The notes: generated from the letters alone by a model not told the origin. 57,161 nucleotides of DNA from Burkholderiales bacterium (GCA_023511995.1 JAIMAL010000017.1:1-57161); one strand, 5' to 3'; positions 35,717 to 46,624 are shown, numbered from the stretch's first letter. Numbers and translations are program-made.

Positions 35717-37564
35717 TCATTCTCCGAAAAAACCAGGGACTTCGCCTTGACGGACCTCAAGGCCGGAAAACCGTTGCGGGGAGGCGGCCTCCAGGAGACC
35801 GCGGGGCACGGGCGGCAGGGTGCCGGTGAGGGCTGCGGCGAGGATTTCCCCCGCCAGTCCCGTGGTGATCAGTCCCCGCGTGCCATGGGCGAGGCTCACC
35901 CCCAATCCCGGCGCGGCGAGGCCGACGATGGGCATGGCGCCCGGCGCGGAACAGCGCACCGCCGCCCGGCCACCCACGATGCGCGCGCCTTCGCCCCCCA
36001 GCGCGGCGTAGAGGGCCGGGGTGCCGGCGGCAAGCCGCGCCAGGTTTTCTGCGTGTTCTGCCGTCCGCAGATCGGTGCCCGCATCGTCGAAGCGGCTGCT
36101 TGCCCCCAGTACATGGCGCCCGGCAAGCGCCGGGGTGAGATACACTTCGCCGCAGACCACGGGTTCAAGGCGCAGACTCGTCGGGGTGGCGGCGACCTCC
36201 GTGATCTGGCCCCGCACCGGCTGCAAAGGGAGGCTTACCAGGGGGGGAAGCTTTCGCGCGGCAACGGCATTCGCCACCACCACCGCCGCGGCCGTGTAGC
36301 CTCCCCGGACAGTTTCCACCTGCCAGCCCTCACTGGTGGGGCAAAGTCCCGTCACGGGCTCCCCCAGGCAAAGTCTGAGCCCCTCCCCCTGCCGCGCGGC
36401 AAGGCGCGCCGGCCTCACCCACCCGCCCTGGGGAAACCAAAGGCCGGGAAAGGAGAGGGGCAGGCCGGCAAGACGGCCGGCCTCCTGGGCAGCAACCGGC
36501 TCTAGGAGGTGAGGGGGCCAGACAAGCCCCGCCAGGCGCTCGATCCGTCGCGCTTCTTTCGGTGTCACCGCAAGCTGCAGCAGTCCGCATTCTGCCCGCT
36601 GTTCCCCGTCCACCGGCACGATTTCGTCGAGCTGGCCCAGCGCATGGCCCCAGGCCGCCAGCAGCAGGCGCTGCAGGGCGCCCATGCCGGCGGCAAGACG
36701 CAGGTGGAGCACGCCCACGGGATTGCCCGAGGCACCGCTTGCCAAAACCGGCGCGGCATCGAGCAGGGTCACGGCAAGGCCGCGGCGGGCGAGCGCGAAG
36801 CCTGCTGCGGTGCCCGCGAGCCCACCGCCGATGACGAGGACAGGCCCCTTGGGCAGGCCCGCAGGCGGCGCGGCCGCGGGCTTGCGGCCCACGGTCATTT
36901 CCCGTTTGCGGCCAAAGCCCCGGCGCTTTTCCACGGCAAAGCCCGCCGCGGCGAGGTTGCGCCGCACCCAGCCGGCGGCGGTGTAGGTGGCCAACGTCGC
37001 TCCAGGGCGGCTTGCGCGGGAAAGCTCCCGGCACACCGCCGCCGACCACATTTCCGGATTCTTCGCCGGGGCAAACCCGTCCAGGAACCAGGCGTCCATC
37101 GCCCCATCGGGCAGCCCTGACAGGGCCTTGAGCACGTCTTCCCAGGCGAGCGTCAGGCGCACCCGTCCCTGGGCGAAATGCCAGCGGTTCCAGCCCGGCA
37201 CCCGCCGCCGCCAGCGCGCCGCAAGCTGCGGGACAAAGGGCGCAAGCGGGGGGAAGGGCGCCAGGGCCGCCGCCCATTCCGCCGCCTCCAGGGGATGGGC
37301 TTCGATGCCGAAATAATCGAGCTGCGCCCCGGCGGGGGCGAGGGCCTCAAACAGGCGCCAGGTGGCAAGGAAGTTGAGCCCTGTGCCAAAACCGGTCTCG
37401 CCGAGGGTGAAGGTCTCACCGGGCGCAAGCTTGGCGAAACGGGCGGCAAGGTCATTGCCGGCGAGAAAAACATGCTCGCTCTCCCCCAAGCCCGATTCGG
37501 CGGAGAAATAGACGTCGCCAAAGCGGGGGGAGAAGGGGCAGCCGTCACGCCAGTCGATGGCCAT
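35717..37564 (-). CDS. mnmC: bifunctional tRNA wobble-uridine modification enzyme MnmC
   Basis: The 615-residue protein has an N-terminal MnmD methyltransferase domain with GETGFGTGLNFL at 55-66 and an FLDGFAPAKNPEMW loop at 160-173. A C-terminal FAD-dependent domain starts with VLVIGGGLAGTAAG at 242-255. It finishes mnm5s2U synthesis at the wobble position of several tRNAs. It follows alaS by 22 bases on the same strand. A longer start upstream would overlap alaS. No ribosome site is clear. Confidence 0.93.
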   Translation of the reverse strand: MAIDWRDGCPFSPRFGDVYFSAESGLGESEHVFLAGNDLAARFAKLAPGETFTLGETGFGTGLNFLATWRLFEALAPAGAQLDYFGIEAHPLEAAEWAAALAPFPPLAPFVPQLAARWRRRVPGWNRWHFAQGRVRLTLAWEDVLKALSGLPDGAMDAWFLDGFAPAKNPEMWSAAVCRELSRASRPGATLATYTAAGWVRRNLAAAGFAVEKRRGFGRKREMTVGRKPAAAPPAGLPKGPVLVIGGGLAGTAAGFALARRGLAVTLLDAAPVLASGASGNPVGVLHLRLAAGMGALQRLLLAAWGHALGQLDEIVPVDGEQRAECGLLQLAVTPKEARRIERLAGLVWPPHLLEPVAAQEAGRLAGLPLSFPGLWFPQGGWVRPARLAARQGEGLRLCLGEPVTGLCPTSEGWQVETVRGGYTAAAVVVANAVAARKLPPLVSLPLQPVRGQITEVAATPTSLRLEPVVCGEVYLTPALAGRHVLGASSRFDDAGTDLRTAEHAENLARLAAGTPALYAALGGEGARIVGGRAAVRCSAPGAMPIVGLAAPGLGVSLAHGTRGLITTGLAGEILAAALTGTLPPVPRGLLEAASPQRFSGLEVRQGEVPGFFGE

Positions 37565-37586
37565 GGCGCGCCCGCAGCGGGGCCGG

Positions 37587-40208
37587 CTACAGCCGGTTTT
37601 CCACCCAGGCCGCCACGGATTGCAGAGCAGCCGGCAGGTTCTCCGGCTGGCTGCCGCCCGCCTGGGCCATGTCCGGACGGCCGCCGCCCCGGCCGCCCAC
37701 TTGGGCCGCCACATGGTTGACGAGCTCGCCGGCGGCAAGCCGCGCGGTGAGGTCGGGGGTGACCCCGGCGATCAGGGTGACCCTGCCCCCGTCGCGGCTT
37801 GCCAGAACGATGGCTGCGCTTTTGAGTTTGTCCTTGAGCTTGTCCAGGGTCTCGCGCAGGGCCTTGGCATCCGCCCCCTCGATTTCCGCGGCCAGCACCT
37901 TCACCCCTTTGACCGTCACCGCGCTTTCCGCGAGCTCCTCCCCGCGGGCGGCAGCAAGCTTGGATTTGAGCCGCGCCAGCTCCTTCTCCAGGTGCTTCAC
38001 GTTGTCCAGGATCTGCGCGATTTTCTGGGTGACTTCCTCGGGATGGGTCTTCAGGGCGGAAGCCGCGGCAAGCAGACGATCCTCCTCCTGCTGCACGTAT
38101 TGCAGAGCGAGATCACCGGTCACCGCCTCGATGCGACGGATGCCGGCAGCCACCCCGGATTCGGAAACGATCTTGAACAGGCCGATGTCCCCCGAGCGCT
38201 TCACATGGGTGCCGCCACAGAGTTCGGTGGAGAAATCCCCCATGCCCACCACGCGCACCTCGTCCCCGTATTTTTCGCCAAAGAGGGCAAGTGCCCCGTG
38301 ACGGATGGCTTCGTCGTATTTCATGAGGCGCACCTGCACCGGATAGTTGGCACGGATGGCCTCGTTGACCAGGGTTTCCACCCGGTGCAGCTCCTCGGGG
38401 GTGAGGGGCTGGGGATGGGAAAAATCGAAGCGGGTGCGTTGCGCGTCCACCAAGGAGCCCTTCTGCATGACGTGATTGCCCAGCACGCGGCGCAGCGCGG
38501 CGTGCAAAAGATGGGTGGCGGAATGATTCCACGCCGCCCGCTGGCGCGCCACCTGGTCCACCTGCGCCTCCACTACATCGCCCACGCTGAGCGTGCCGAC
38601 GGCAAGCCGCCCCTTGTGGCCGAAAACCTCGGCCTGGATCTTCTGCGTGTCTTCCACGACGAAGGTGCCATGGGTGGCCGCAAGCTGCCCCCGGTCACCC
38701 ACCTGACCGCCGGATTCCGCATAGAAGGGCGTGCGGTCGAGCACCACCACCGCCTCATCCCCCGCCTGGATTTGGCTCACCTGGGTGCCTTCCTTGTAGA
38801 TGGCCAGCACCTGGGCCTGCAGGTTCAGGGTGTCATAACCGTGGAAGGCAGTGGGTTGACCCTCGAATTTCACCACCTGCCCCATGTGGAAACGGGAAGC
38901 CGCCCGCGCCCGCTCCCGTTGCAGGGCCATGGCATGTTCGAAACCGGCGAAGTCCACGGTGAAGCCCCGCTCGCGGGCGATGTCCGCGGTGAGGTCGAGG
39001 GGAAAGCCGAAGGTGTCGTAGAGGCGGAAGACGGTTTCCCCATCGAGGATACGATCCCCCCCCGTGCCGTGCATGGCAGCCTCCAGCACCGCCATGCCGT
39101 GCTCCAGGGTCTCGGCGAATTTTTCCTCTTCCTGCCGCAACACGCCCATCACCCGCTCCTGCGCTTGGGGCAGCTCCGGATAGGCTTCGCCCATCACCCG
39201 CGCCAGGTCCGGCACCAGCTTGTAGAAGAAGGGCTCCCGACGACCCAGCTTGTAGCCGTGGCGGATGGCGCGGCGGATGATGCGGCGCAGCACATAACCC
39301 CGCCCCTCGTTGCCGGGAATCACCCCATCGACGATGAGGAAGGAACAGGCGCGGATGTGGTCGGCGATCACCCGCAGCGAATTGCTGGTGAGATCCGGGG
39401 CGCCGGTCTCCCGCGCCGCGGCTTCGATGAGATCGCGGAAAAGATCGATCTCGTAATTGGAATGCACGCCCTGCATCACCGCGCTGATGCGCTCGAGACC
39501 CATGCCGGTGTCCACGGAGGGTTTTGGCAGGGAATGCAGCAGACCGTTTTCGTCGCGGTTGAACTGCATGAAGACCAGGTTCCAGATTTCGATGTAGCGA
39601 TCGCCGTCGGCCTCCGGGCTGCCGGGTGGGCCGCCTGGCACTTCCGGGCCGTGGTCGTAAAAGATCTCCGTGCACGGGCCGCAGGGGCCGGTATCCCCCA
39701 TGGACCAGAAATTGTCGGAGTGGTATTTGCCCGCCCCGGGCTTGTCGCCGATGCGGGCGAGGCGCTCGGGGGGCACGCCGATTTCGTTGAGCCAGATGTC
39801 CGCCGCCTCATCGTCCTCCTCGTACACCGTCACCCACAGCCTCTGCTCGGGGATGCCCAGCTCGCGGGTGAGAAACTCCCAGGCATACTGGATGGCATTG
39901 CGCTTGAAGTAGTCGCCGAAGCTGAAATTGCCCAGCATCTCGAAGAAGGTGTGGTGCCGCGCGGTGTAGCCCACGTTTTCCAGGTCGTTGTGTTTGCCTC
40001 CGGCGCGCAGGCAACGCTGGCTGGAGGCGGCGCGCACATAGGGTCGGGTCTCGCGGCCGAGGAAGACGTCCTTGAACTGCACCATCCCGGCGTTGGTGAA
40101 AAGCAGCGTCGGGTCATTGCCGGGGATGAGGGAGCTGGAGGGCACGATGGTGTGCCCCTTGGAGGCGAAATAGTCGAGGAAGAGGCGGCGGATTTCGCTG
40201 GACTTCAT
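37587..40208 (-). CDS. alaS: alanyl-tRNA synthetase
   Basis: This 873-residue protein begins [19 protein letters not shown]. It has the class II aminoacylation core, the editing-domain HSATHLLHA motif near 560, [11 protein letters not shown] near 661, and a C-terminal coiled coil plus C-Ala domain. It charges tRNA-Ala and clears Ser- and Gly-mischarged tRNA. The length is normal. It lies between recX and mnmC, a common order in proteobacteria. Confidence 0.97.
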   Translation of the reverse strand: MKSSEIRRLFLDYFASKGHTIVPSSSLIPGNDPTLLFTNAGMVQFKDVFLGRETRPYVRAASSQRCLRAGGKHNDLENVGYTARHHTFFEMLGNFSFGDYFKRNAIQYAWEFLTRELGIPEQRLWVTVYEEDDEAADIWLNEIGVPPERLARIGDKPGAGKYHSDNFWSMGDTGPCGPCTEIFYDHGPEVPGGPPGSPEADGDRYIEIWNLVFMQFNRDENGLLHSLPKPSVDTGMGLERISAVMQGVHSNYEIDLFRDLIEAAARETGAPDLTSNSLRVIADHIRACSFLIVDGVIPGNEGRGYVLRRIIRRAIRHGYKLGRREPFFYKLVPDLARVMGEAYPELPQAQERVMGVLRQEEEKFAETLEHGMAVLEAAMHGTGGDRILDGETVFRLYDTFGFPLDLTADIARERGFTVDFAGFEHAMALQRERARAASRFHMGQVVKFEGQPTAFHGYDTLNLQAQVLAIYKEGTQVSQIQAGDEAVVVLDRTPFYAESGGQVGDRGQLAATHGTFVVEDTQKIQAEVFGHKGRLAVGTLSVGDVVEAQVDQVARQRAAWNHSATHLLHAALRRVLGNHVMQKGSLVDAQRTRFDFSHPQPLTPEELHRVETLVNEAIRANYPVQVRLMKYDEAIRHGALALFGEKYGDEVRVVGMGDFSTELCGGTHVKRSGDIGLFKIVSESGVAAGIRRIEAVTGDLALQYVQQEEDRLLAAASALKTHPEEVTQKIAQILDNVKHLEKELARLKSKLAAARGEELAESAVTVKGVKVLAAEIEGADAKALRETLDKLKDKLKSAAIVLASRDGGRVTLIAGVTPDLTARLAAGELVNHVAAQVGGRGGGRPDMAQAGGSQPENLPAALQSVAAWVENRL

Positions 40209-40320
40209 GGGCTTTCCTGAAGGCGGGATGAATGACGCATAAAAACCAGGATGATAGCGCGAATCCCCGCCTTCAGGGGCAACCGCCTTTGCCGCCGGCG
40301 CGGGGTTTTGCGCCGAAGAA

Positions 40321-40761
40321 TCAATCCTCGCCCCCGCCCAGCACACGGACAATGACACCCAGCGGAAAGCCGCGGCCTTGAAGGAAACGCATCTGCCGCG
40401 CCCGCTCCCGGGCATCCCGGGGTGGGCTGCCGAAGCGGCGGCGCCACACCTCTCGGGCGCGCTCAAGTTCCGACGCGGATAAGGCGGCAAGCTGGCTTTG
40501 CACGAGCGCCTCGGGCACGCCCCGCTGCCGCAGGGTATGGGCCAGGGCAAGGCTGCCGAGGCGGGCGCCCTTGGCCCGCACCAGGGATTCAGCGAAGCGG
40601 GCGTCCGAAAGCCACCCCCGGCGGGAAAGTTCATCGAGAAGGCTTTCCAGCTCTTCGCGAGGGGCGTGGGCGGCGAGCTTGCGCCGCAGTTCCGCCCGGC
40701 TGTGTTCCCGCCGTGCAAGAAGCGCGAGCGCCCGCTGGCGCAGGCTCAAGGCCTTGCCCAT
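40321..40761 (-). CDS. recX: recombination regulator RecX
   Basis: The protein has 146 residues made of tandem three-helix repeats, with [18 protein letters not shown] and [17 protein letters not shown] typical of RecX. It caps RecA filaments and limits their growth. The ATG is five bases from the recA stop, as in the usual recA-recX operon. Confidence 0.92.
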   Translation of the reverse strand: MGKALSLRQRALALLARREHSRAELRRKLAAHAPREELESLLDELSRRGWLSDARFAESLVRAKGARLGSLALAHTLRQRGVPEALVQSQLAALSASELERAREVWRRRFGSPPRDARERARQMRFLQGRGFPLGVIVRVLGGGED

Positions 40762-40766
40762 GCGGC

Positions 40767-41819
<1,053 letters not shown>

Positions 41820-41883
41820 GGCGGTCTCCTTCCTGGTTAAAGGGTTGGGAATGGGCTCGATGCCGGATCGGGCCGACAGGGTC

Positions 41884-41912
41884 ACTCTAGTCCATACTCT
41901 CCTCGATGTCAA
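41884..41912 (-). promoter_or_regulatory. sigma-70 promoter for recA
   Basis: On the minus strand TTGACA (-35) and TAGAGT (-10) have a 17-base spacer. Transcription would begin about 58 bases before the recA ATG. The -35 is itself one of the TGTCA repeats described separately. Confidence 0.75.
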
Positions 41913-41941
41913 TATTTTTTATCATGTCAGTCTTTTTGACA
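41907..41941. promoter_or_regulatory. candidate operator with TGTCA repeats in the recA/WYL divergent region
   Basis: TGTCA occurs at 41907-41911 and 41925-41929, and its complement TGACA at 41937-41941. The last two form an inverted repeat with a seven-base centre. The region is A/T-rich, unlike its surroundings, and lies between the two divergent promoters. No known protein is tied to it by sequence alone. Confidence 0.5.
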
Positions 41942-41975
41942 ACCTAATCATTTCTATCAGGCAGAGGATTGGGCC

Positions 41976-41981
41976 TATAAT
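41976..41981 (+). promoter_or_regulatory. consensus -10 box of the WYL regulator gene
   Basis: A perfect TATAAT lies 28 bases before the ATG at 42009. The -35 region (TCTATC) is weak, which would suit a regulated or activator-dependent promoter. Confidence 0.6.
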
Positions 41982-42008
41982 CGGAACAACCCCACTTTGA
42001 CGAGCCCC

Positions 42009-42896
42009 ATGGACACACCTGAGCGCCTGCCCGCCCTCAAATGGTCCACCCGCCAGCGGCTGCAGTTCATCGAGGTGATGGCCTACTACGCCGGGGTGGT
42101 GACCCGCAGCGACGTGGCACGGGCCTTTGGCCTGTCCGACCCGGCCGCCACCAAGGACCTGAAGCTCTACGGGGAGCTTGCGCCCGGCAACCTCGTCTAC
42201 ACCCAGGCCCTGTTCGGCTTCGTGCCGGCACCCGGTTTCCGGCCGCGGTTTGCCGACCTTTCCCCGGCGGCGGTGCTCCCTTTGCTGGCCGCCAATCTGG
42301 CGGTCGCGGGCGGCCCCTACGGCAACACGCCCCTCTATGGGCTGCCCACGGAGCGGCTGCCCCTGCCGGTGCGCCTGCCCTCCGCGGAAATCCTCGCCCA
42401 GATCACCCGCGCCATCCGCGGCCGCCGGCGGCTTGCCGCCCGCTACCATTCCCTGAGTGGCGAAGCGGCGCCGGAGCTTCGCATGCTGGAACCCCATGCC
42501 CTGGTGGACACCGGGCTGCGCTGGCATGTGCGGGCCTATGCAACGGACCGCTACGCCTTCCGGGACTTCGTGCTCTCCCGCTTCAGCGCCGCGCAATGTC
42601 TGGACTTGCCGGCGGAATCGGACCCGGAGCACGACGAGGATTGGGTCGAGCACCTCACCCTGCGCCTTGCCCCCCATGCGGGGCTCGATGCGTCGCGGCA
42701 ACAGGCGCTCGCGCTGGATTACGGAGCAAGGGAGGGGGTGATCGAGCTCACGGTGCGGCGCAGCCTCGTGGGCTACGTGCTGCAGCGGCTGATGGTGGAC
42801 ACGAGCCGGGATCACTCCGGCAACCCCCGCGCCTATCAGCTCATGCTGCTCAATCGGGACGAGGTGGAACCCTTCGCCGCCTGGGCACTGCGTTGA
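42009..42896 (+). CDS. WYL-domain transcriptional regulator of the CapW/BrxR type
   Basis: The 295-residue protein has an N-terminal winged helix (13-65) with VTRSDVARAFGLSDPAATKD and then ELAPGNLVY, a signature of the CapW/BrxR family. A WYL domain follows (about 138-200, LRWHVRAY and FRDFVLSRF), then a C-terminal domain. These regulators usually control CBASS or BREX phage-defence operons and are thought to respond to DNA damage or nucleic acid ligands. Here no defence genes are seen; the divergent gene is recA. A TTG four codons upstream is a less likely start. A weak hairpin follows at 42926-42950. Confidence 0.85.
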   Translation: MDTPERLPALKWSTRQRLQFIEVMAYYAGVVTRSDVARAFGLSDPAATKDLKLYGELAPGNLVYTQALFGFVPAPGFRPRFADLSPAAVLPLLAANLAVAGGPYGNTPLYGLPTERLPLPVRLPSAEILAQITRAIRGRRRLAARYHSLSGEAAPELRMLEPHALVDTGLRWHVRAYATDRYAFRDFVLSRFSAAQCLDLPAESDPEHDEDWVEHLTLRLAPHAGLDASRQQALALDYGAREGVIELTVRRSLVGYVLQRLMVDTSRDHSGNPRAYQLMLLNRDEVEPFAAWALR

Positions 42897-42925
42897 ACCA
42901 TTTGCGCGCCGGCCCCTGGGCAAGG

Positions 42926-42950
42926 AGCAAGGCGTCATCGGGCCTTGTGC
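42926..42950. terminator. weak hairpin between convergent genes
   Basis: AAGGC pairs with GCCTT around a ten-base loop, with further partial pairing outside. It sits between the convergent WYL and pncC genes. There is no clear T-run, so it is a poor terminator candidate. Confidence 0.3.
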
Positions 42951-42966
42951 TTAAGCGCGCGCTGAA

Positions 42967-43464
42967 TCAGGTGGCGGCGGGGGTGGCGGTGAGGGCAAGC
43001 AGGCCCTCGAGGGCCGCCGCCACCGCCTGGCGGCGCACGGCGGCGCGGTCGCCTTCGAAATGGAAGGTGCGCAGGCGGAGTTCCCCCTCGCGGGTGGCCC
43101 AGGCCATGCAGACGGTGCCCACCGGCTTGCCCGGCGTGGCGCCACCGGGGCCGGCGATGCCGCTGATGGCCACGCTCACATCGGCGGGACTTTTCGCCAG
43201 CGCCCCTTGCGCCATTTCCGCCACCACTGCCTCCGACACGGCGCCGTGGCGCGCCAGGGTGTCGGGGGACACCCCCAGCATCTCCTCCTTGGCGCGGTTG
43301 GTGTAGGTGATGAAGCCGCGCTCATACCACTGGGAGCTCCCGGGCACGGCGGTGATGGCCTGGCCCAGCCAGCCTCCGGTACAGGATTCCGCCGTCACCA
43401 GCCATAAGCCGCGGGCCTTGAGGGCCGAACCCACCCGCGCCGACAAATCCTCGAGCTCATCCAT
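42967..43464 (-). CDS. pncC: nicotinamide-nucleotide amidohydrolase (CinA C-terminal domain type)
   Basis: The 165-residue protein is the stand-alone CinA C-terminal domain, with TAESCTGGWLGQAITAVPGSSQWYERGFITYTN and SGIAGPGGATPGKPVGTV. It deamidates nicotinamide mononucleotide to nicotinate mononucleotide in NAD recycling. It overlaps pgpA by eight bases and is the last gene of the leftward cluster. Confidence 0.93.
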   Translation of the reverse strand: MDELEDLSARVGSALKARGLWLVTAESCTGGWLGQAITAVPGSSQWYERGFITYTNRAKEEMLGVSPDTLARHGAVSEAVVAEMAQGALAKSPADVSVAISGIAGPGGATPGKPVGTVCMAWATREGELRLRTFHFEGDRAAVRRQAVAAALEGLLALTATPAAT

Positions 43465-43948
43465 CGAGCCACCCGAACAGGAGTTTCAGCACCACGACAG
43501 TGTAGAACGCAGCCAGCAGATCGTCGAACATGACGCCGAAACCGTTCTTGAGACGCGCATCGAAATAGCGGATGGGAAAGGGTTTCCACACATCGAAGAG
43601 ACGGAAGAGGAAAAACGCCGCCGCCCACCCCGACAGCGTAGCCGGGGTGAACCAGAGGATGAGGACAAAGGCGACGATCTCATCCCAGACGATGCCGCCA
43701 TAGTCGGCAACCCCCACCTCGCGCCCCACCCGCGCGCACGCCACCACCCCCACGGCAAAGAGAAGCGCCACTAGCGCGAAAAACGCCACCGCAGAGGGGC
43801 TCGCCCACTTAATGAGCCAGAAGAGGGGAAAGCCGCCGAGGGTGCCGACGGTGCCGGGGGCAAAGGGGGCAAGGCCCAGGCCGAAGCCGAAGGCGATCAG
43901 GCGCAGGGGATGGTGCGCCAGATAGCGCAGGTCAGGCGAAGTGGTCAA
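43457..43948 (-). CDS. pgpA: phosphatidylglycerophosphatase A
   Basis: This 163-residue membrane protein has the PgpA pattern GLAPFAPGTVGTLGG, IVWDEIVAF and FRLFDVWKPFPIRYFDARLKNGFGVMFDDL. It removes phosphate from phosphatidylglycerophosphate to make phosphatidylglycerol. I accept a TTG start inside the thiL 3' end, since no ATG fits the N-terminal alignment. Overlap with thiL is 17 bases. Confidence 0.92.
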   Translation of the reverse strand: MTTSPDLRYLAHHPLRLIAFGFGLGLAPFAPGTVGTLGGFPLFWLIKWASPSAVAFFALVALLFAVGVVACARVGREVGVADYGGIVWDEIVAFVLILWFTPATLSGWAAAFFLFRLFDVWKPFPIRYFDARLKNGFGVMFDDLLAAFYTVVVLKLLFGWLDG

Positions 43949-44888
43949 ACCCCCTCTCCTCGAAGGTCACCCGCTGGCCCTGGGCGTCCAGCAACACCAG
44001 CCCCGAGCCCCGGGTGATGCGGCCGATGCGGGTCAAAGGAAGCTCTAGCCGGCGCCCCAAAGCCTCGATGGTCCGCCGCGCGGCCACCGGGGCGGTGAAG
44101 AGCAGCTCGTAATCGTCGCCGCCGGCCAGCACGGCGCGGCGCCCTGCCGCTTCCCCCTGCCAGGCGGCCACCACGGGGGAGAGGGGCAGCGCAGCAAGCC
44201 AGATCTCGGCACCGACGCGGGAAGCCGCCAGCACGTGGCCAAGATCGGCGAGCAGACCATCGGAGATGTCGATCGCCGCATGGGCCAATCCCGTCAGGCG
44301 CCGCCCCAGGGCAAGCCGCGGTGTGGGGCGGTGCAGCCGCGGCAGGAGGCTCGCCAGCTCTGCGGGGCTCAAGGACACCTGCCGCCTCAAGGCCATGAGG
44401 GCGAGGGCCGCATCGCCCAGCGTGCCCGAAACCCAGAGGTCATCATTGGCCTTTGCCCCGGAGCGGCGTAGCGCCGCCCCCCGCTCGACCTCCCCCAGCA
44501 CGGTGAGGGCGAGGGTTAAGGGACCGCGGGTGGTATCGCCACCGATGAGCGCCACACCGTGTTCCTCCGCGAGAGCGAAAAGTCCCCGGGAGAAGGCGGC
44601 AAGCCAGGTTTCGTCCGCCTCGGGCAGGGCGATGGAAAGGAGCGCCCAGCGGGGCACCGCCCCCATGGCGGCAAGATCGGAGAGATTCACCGCCAGCGCC
44701 TTGTGACCCACGGACTCGGCATCGTCTTCGGGGAAGAAATGCCGCCCGGCGAGCAGCATGTCCGCCGCCACCACGAGTTCTTTCCCCTGGGGGAGGCGCA
44801 CCAGCGCCGCGTCGTCGCCCACCCCCAGCACCGTGCGCCGGGCGGGCCGGGTGAAATAGCGGGCGATGAGGTCGAATTCGGAAGGCAT
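43932..44888 (-). CDS. thiL: thiamine-monophosphate kinase
   Basis: The 318-residue protein starts MPSEFDLIARYFTRPARRTVLGVGDDAALV and has MLLAGRHFF, AVNLSDLAAMGA and GGDTTRGPLTL, the typical ThiL segments. It phosphorylates thiamine monophosphate to the active diphosphate. It follows the alpha/beta hydrolase gene by three bases. Confidence 0.96.
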   Translation of the reverse strand: MPSEFDLIARYFTRPARRTVLGVGDDAALVRLPQGKELVVAADMLLAGRHFFPEDDAESVGHKALAVNLSDLAAMGAVPRWALLSIALPEADETWLAAFSRGLFALAEEHGVALIGGDTTRGPLTLALTVLGEVERGAALRRSGAKANDDLWVSGTLGDAALALMALRRQVSLSPAELASLLPRLHRPTPRLALGRRLTGLAHAAIDISDGLLADLGHVLAASRVGAEIWLAALPLSPVVAAWQGEAAGRRAVLAGGDDYELLFTAPVAARRTIEALGRRLELPLTRIGRITRGSGLVLLDAQGQRVTFEERGFDHFA

Positions 44889-44891
44889 GCC

Positions 44892-45671
44892 CTAGTTGGC
44901 CAGGATCCAGGCCGTGATGCTCTCGACGACGTCTTTCTCCACGCCGTTGAAGCCATGGTAGGCCCAGGCATCGCACGGATTCCCCCGGCTGATGCCGCCT
45001 TGAACGGCGAAGAGCGCCTTGCGCGGCACGTTGATGAGCTTGTCCATGAGCTGCGGGATGTCGCCATACCGGCAATGGACACAGCCGTCGTTTTCGTGAT
45101 GCACCACGAGCACGGGAATGTTCAGGCGCTCCAGCCCCATCTCCGGCACCGCCCGCTCCCGTTTGTCGCTCAGGATGGTCGCCGTGAGCACCAGGCCGTC
45201 TGGGCGGTCCGGCGCGTCGGCCAGCGCAGTCGCGACCCAGGCGGCGGACTGCGTGCCGCGGCTCGTGCCGATGAGCCATACCCGCAGCTTTGTCTGCGCC
45301 CGCAGCCAGGCCATCACCGCGCGCACATCCTCGACGTGCTCGGGAGTCTGGCGGCGTTGATTCAGGTTGGGCACATCGGACGGCTTGTCGATCACGGCGA
45401 CGACAAGACCTTGCTGCGCAAATTGCTCGCGCGTGCGCACGAGGAAGTTGCCGCCGCCCCAGCCGAAGCCGCCACGGTCATCGATGTTGAGGGCGCCATG
45501 CCCACCGGCAAAAACGATCACGGCCGCCTTCGCATCGGGCGGGGTAAGCAGAAGGAAACGCTGGGTGACGCCGGGTCGGGTCGGGAGATCGACCACGCGC
45601 TGCGCGGTCTCGGCCAGGCACAGCTGAGCCCACGCAAACAGCAGCAGGAGTGCGGTCAAAGCATTTTTCAC
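44892..45671 (-). CDS. secreted alpha/beta hydrolase-like protein
   Basis: The 259-residue protein has a signal peptide (MKNALTALLLLFAWAQLCLA). The hydrolase fold has a nucleophile elbow GTSRG, an acid in VVHHENDGC and a His in AYHGFNG, giving a full Ser-Asp-His triad. Four Cys could form disulfides in the periplasm. The substrate is unknown. It interrupts the usual nusB-thiL junction of this operon, which suggests insertion of an unrelated gene. Confidence 0.8.
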   Translation of the reverse strand: MKNALTALLLLFAWAQLCLAETAQRVVDLPTRPGVTQRFLLLTPPDAKAAVIVFAGGHGALNIDDRGGFGWGGGNFLVRTREQFAQQGLVVAVIDKPSDVPNLNQRRQTPEHVEDVRAVMAWLRAQTKLRVWLIGTSRGTQSAAWVATALADAPDRPDGLVLTATILSDKRERAVPEMGLERLNIPVLVVHHENDGCVHCRYGDIPQLMDKLINVPRKALFAVQGGISRGNPCDAWAYHGFNGVEKDVVESITAWILAN

Positions 45672-45709
45672 GGATGCTCCCCTGGCAAGGCGGAACGCCG
45701 GCGGAATCT

Positions 45710-46144
45710 TCAGGAGGCCCGCGCCCGGCCCACCTCGGCCGGCCGCAGCTCGGCCACCAGTTTGTCCAACACACCGTTGACGTATTTGTGGCCGTCGGTG
45801 CCCCCATAGCGCTTCGCCAGCTCCACGGCTTCATCGATCACCACCCGGTAGGGCACCTCCGGACAGTGCTGCGCCTCGTAGGCGCCCATGAGCAGAATGG
45901 CATGCTCGATGGGGCTTAAGCGGGCGATGTCCCGGTCCAGTTTGGGCACGAGCAGGGCATCGAGGCTTGCCTGTTGCGCGGTGACGCCGGCAAGAAGCGT
46001 GGTGAGGTAGCCCTCGTCGGCCTGGGCGAAATCCTCCGCCTCCCGCAGGTGGCTCAGGATATCGGCCACGGCATTGCCCCCCACCAGCCACTGGTAGAGG
46101 CCCTGCAAAGCGAGCTCACGGGCCTTGTGTCGGCTCTTGGCCAT
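45710..46144 (-). CDS. nusB: transcription antitermination factor NusB
   Basis: This 144-residue helical protein has KARELALQGLYQWLV, LSPIEHAILLMGAYE and the C-terminal VIDEAVELAKRYGGTDGHKYVNGVLDKL, all characteristic of NusB. It binds boxA RNA with NusE in rRNA antitermination. It follows ribH by nine bases, the normal ribH-nusB order. Confidence 0.96.
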   Translation of the reverse strand: MAKSRHKARELALQGLYQWLVGGNAVADILSHLREAEDFAQADEGYLTTLLAGVTAQQASLDALLVPKLDRDIARLSPIEHAILLMGAYEAQHCPEVPYRVVIDEAVELAKRYGGTDGHKYVNGVLDKLVAELRPAEVGRARAS

Positions 46145-46153
46145 GGCCCGGCG

Positions 46154-46624
46154 TCACAGGCGCTTGCGCAGGTTGGCCATCTCCACCGCCACCCGCGCAC
46201 ACTCGCGGCCCTTGGTTTCCATGCGGGCGAGGGCCTGATCCTCGGTGTCGGTGGTGAGGATGCCGTTGGCGATGGGGATGCCGGTGTCCAGTTGCACCTG
46301 GGTGATGCCGCTGGCGGATTCATTCGCCACCACCTCGAAATGGTATGTCTCCCCGCGAATCACCGCCCCCAGCGCGATCAGGGCATCATAGCGCCCGCTG
46401 TTGGCCATGAATTGCAGCGCCAGGGGCACCTCCAGCGCCCCCGGCACGGTGACCAGGGTGCTGTTCTCGTCGCGCACATTGAGTTTGCGCAGTTCCGCGG
46501 CACAGGCGCCCAGCAGGCCCTCGGCCACATCGATGTTGAAACGGGCCATGACGATGCCGATCATCAGGCCGGCGCCATCGAGATTGGCTTCGATCTCGGT
46601 GATGTTGTCGTATTTGCGGGCCAT
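46154..46624 (-). CDS. ribH: 6,7-dimethyl-8-ribityllumazine synthase
   Basis: The 156-residue protein has the lumazine synthase motifs [24 protein letters not shown] and [20 protein letters not shown]. It makes the lumazine precursor of riboflavin and forms an icosahedral or pentameric shell. It lies six bases after ribBX. Confidence 0.96.
   Translation of the reverse strand: MARKYDNITEIEANLDGAGLMIGIVMARFNIDVAEGLLGACAAELRKLNVRDENSTLVTVPGALEVPLALQFMANSGRYDALIALGAVIRGETYHFEVVANESASGITQVQLDTGIPIANGILTTDTEDQALARMETKGRECARVAVEMANLRKRL

Noticed and set aside
37557-40220. Long open frame on the plus strand opposite alaS (about 887 codons)
   Set aside because: It mirrors the alaS codons; high G+C at third positions keeps antisense frames open. 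The predicted peptide is His/Gly/Val-rich with no recognisable domain.
41820-42008. Standard CTGT-N8-ACAG LexA box upstream of recA
   Set aside because: I looked through the whole gap and found no pair with the right spacing.
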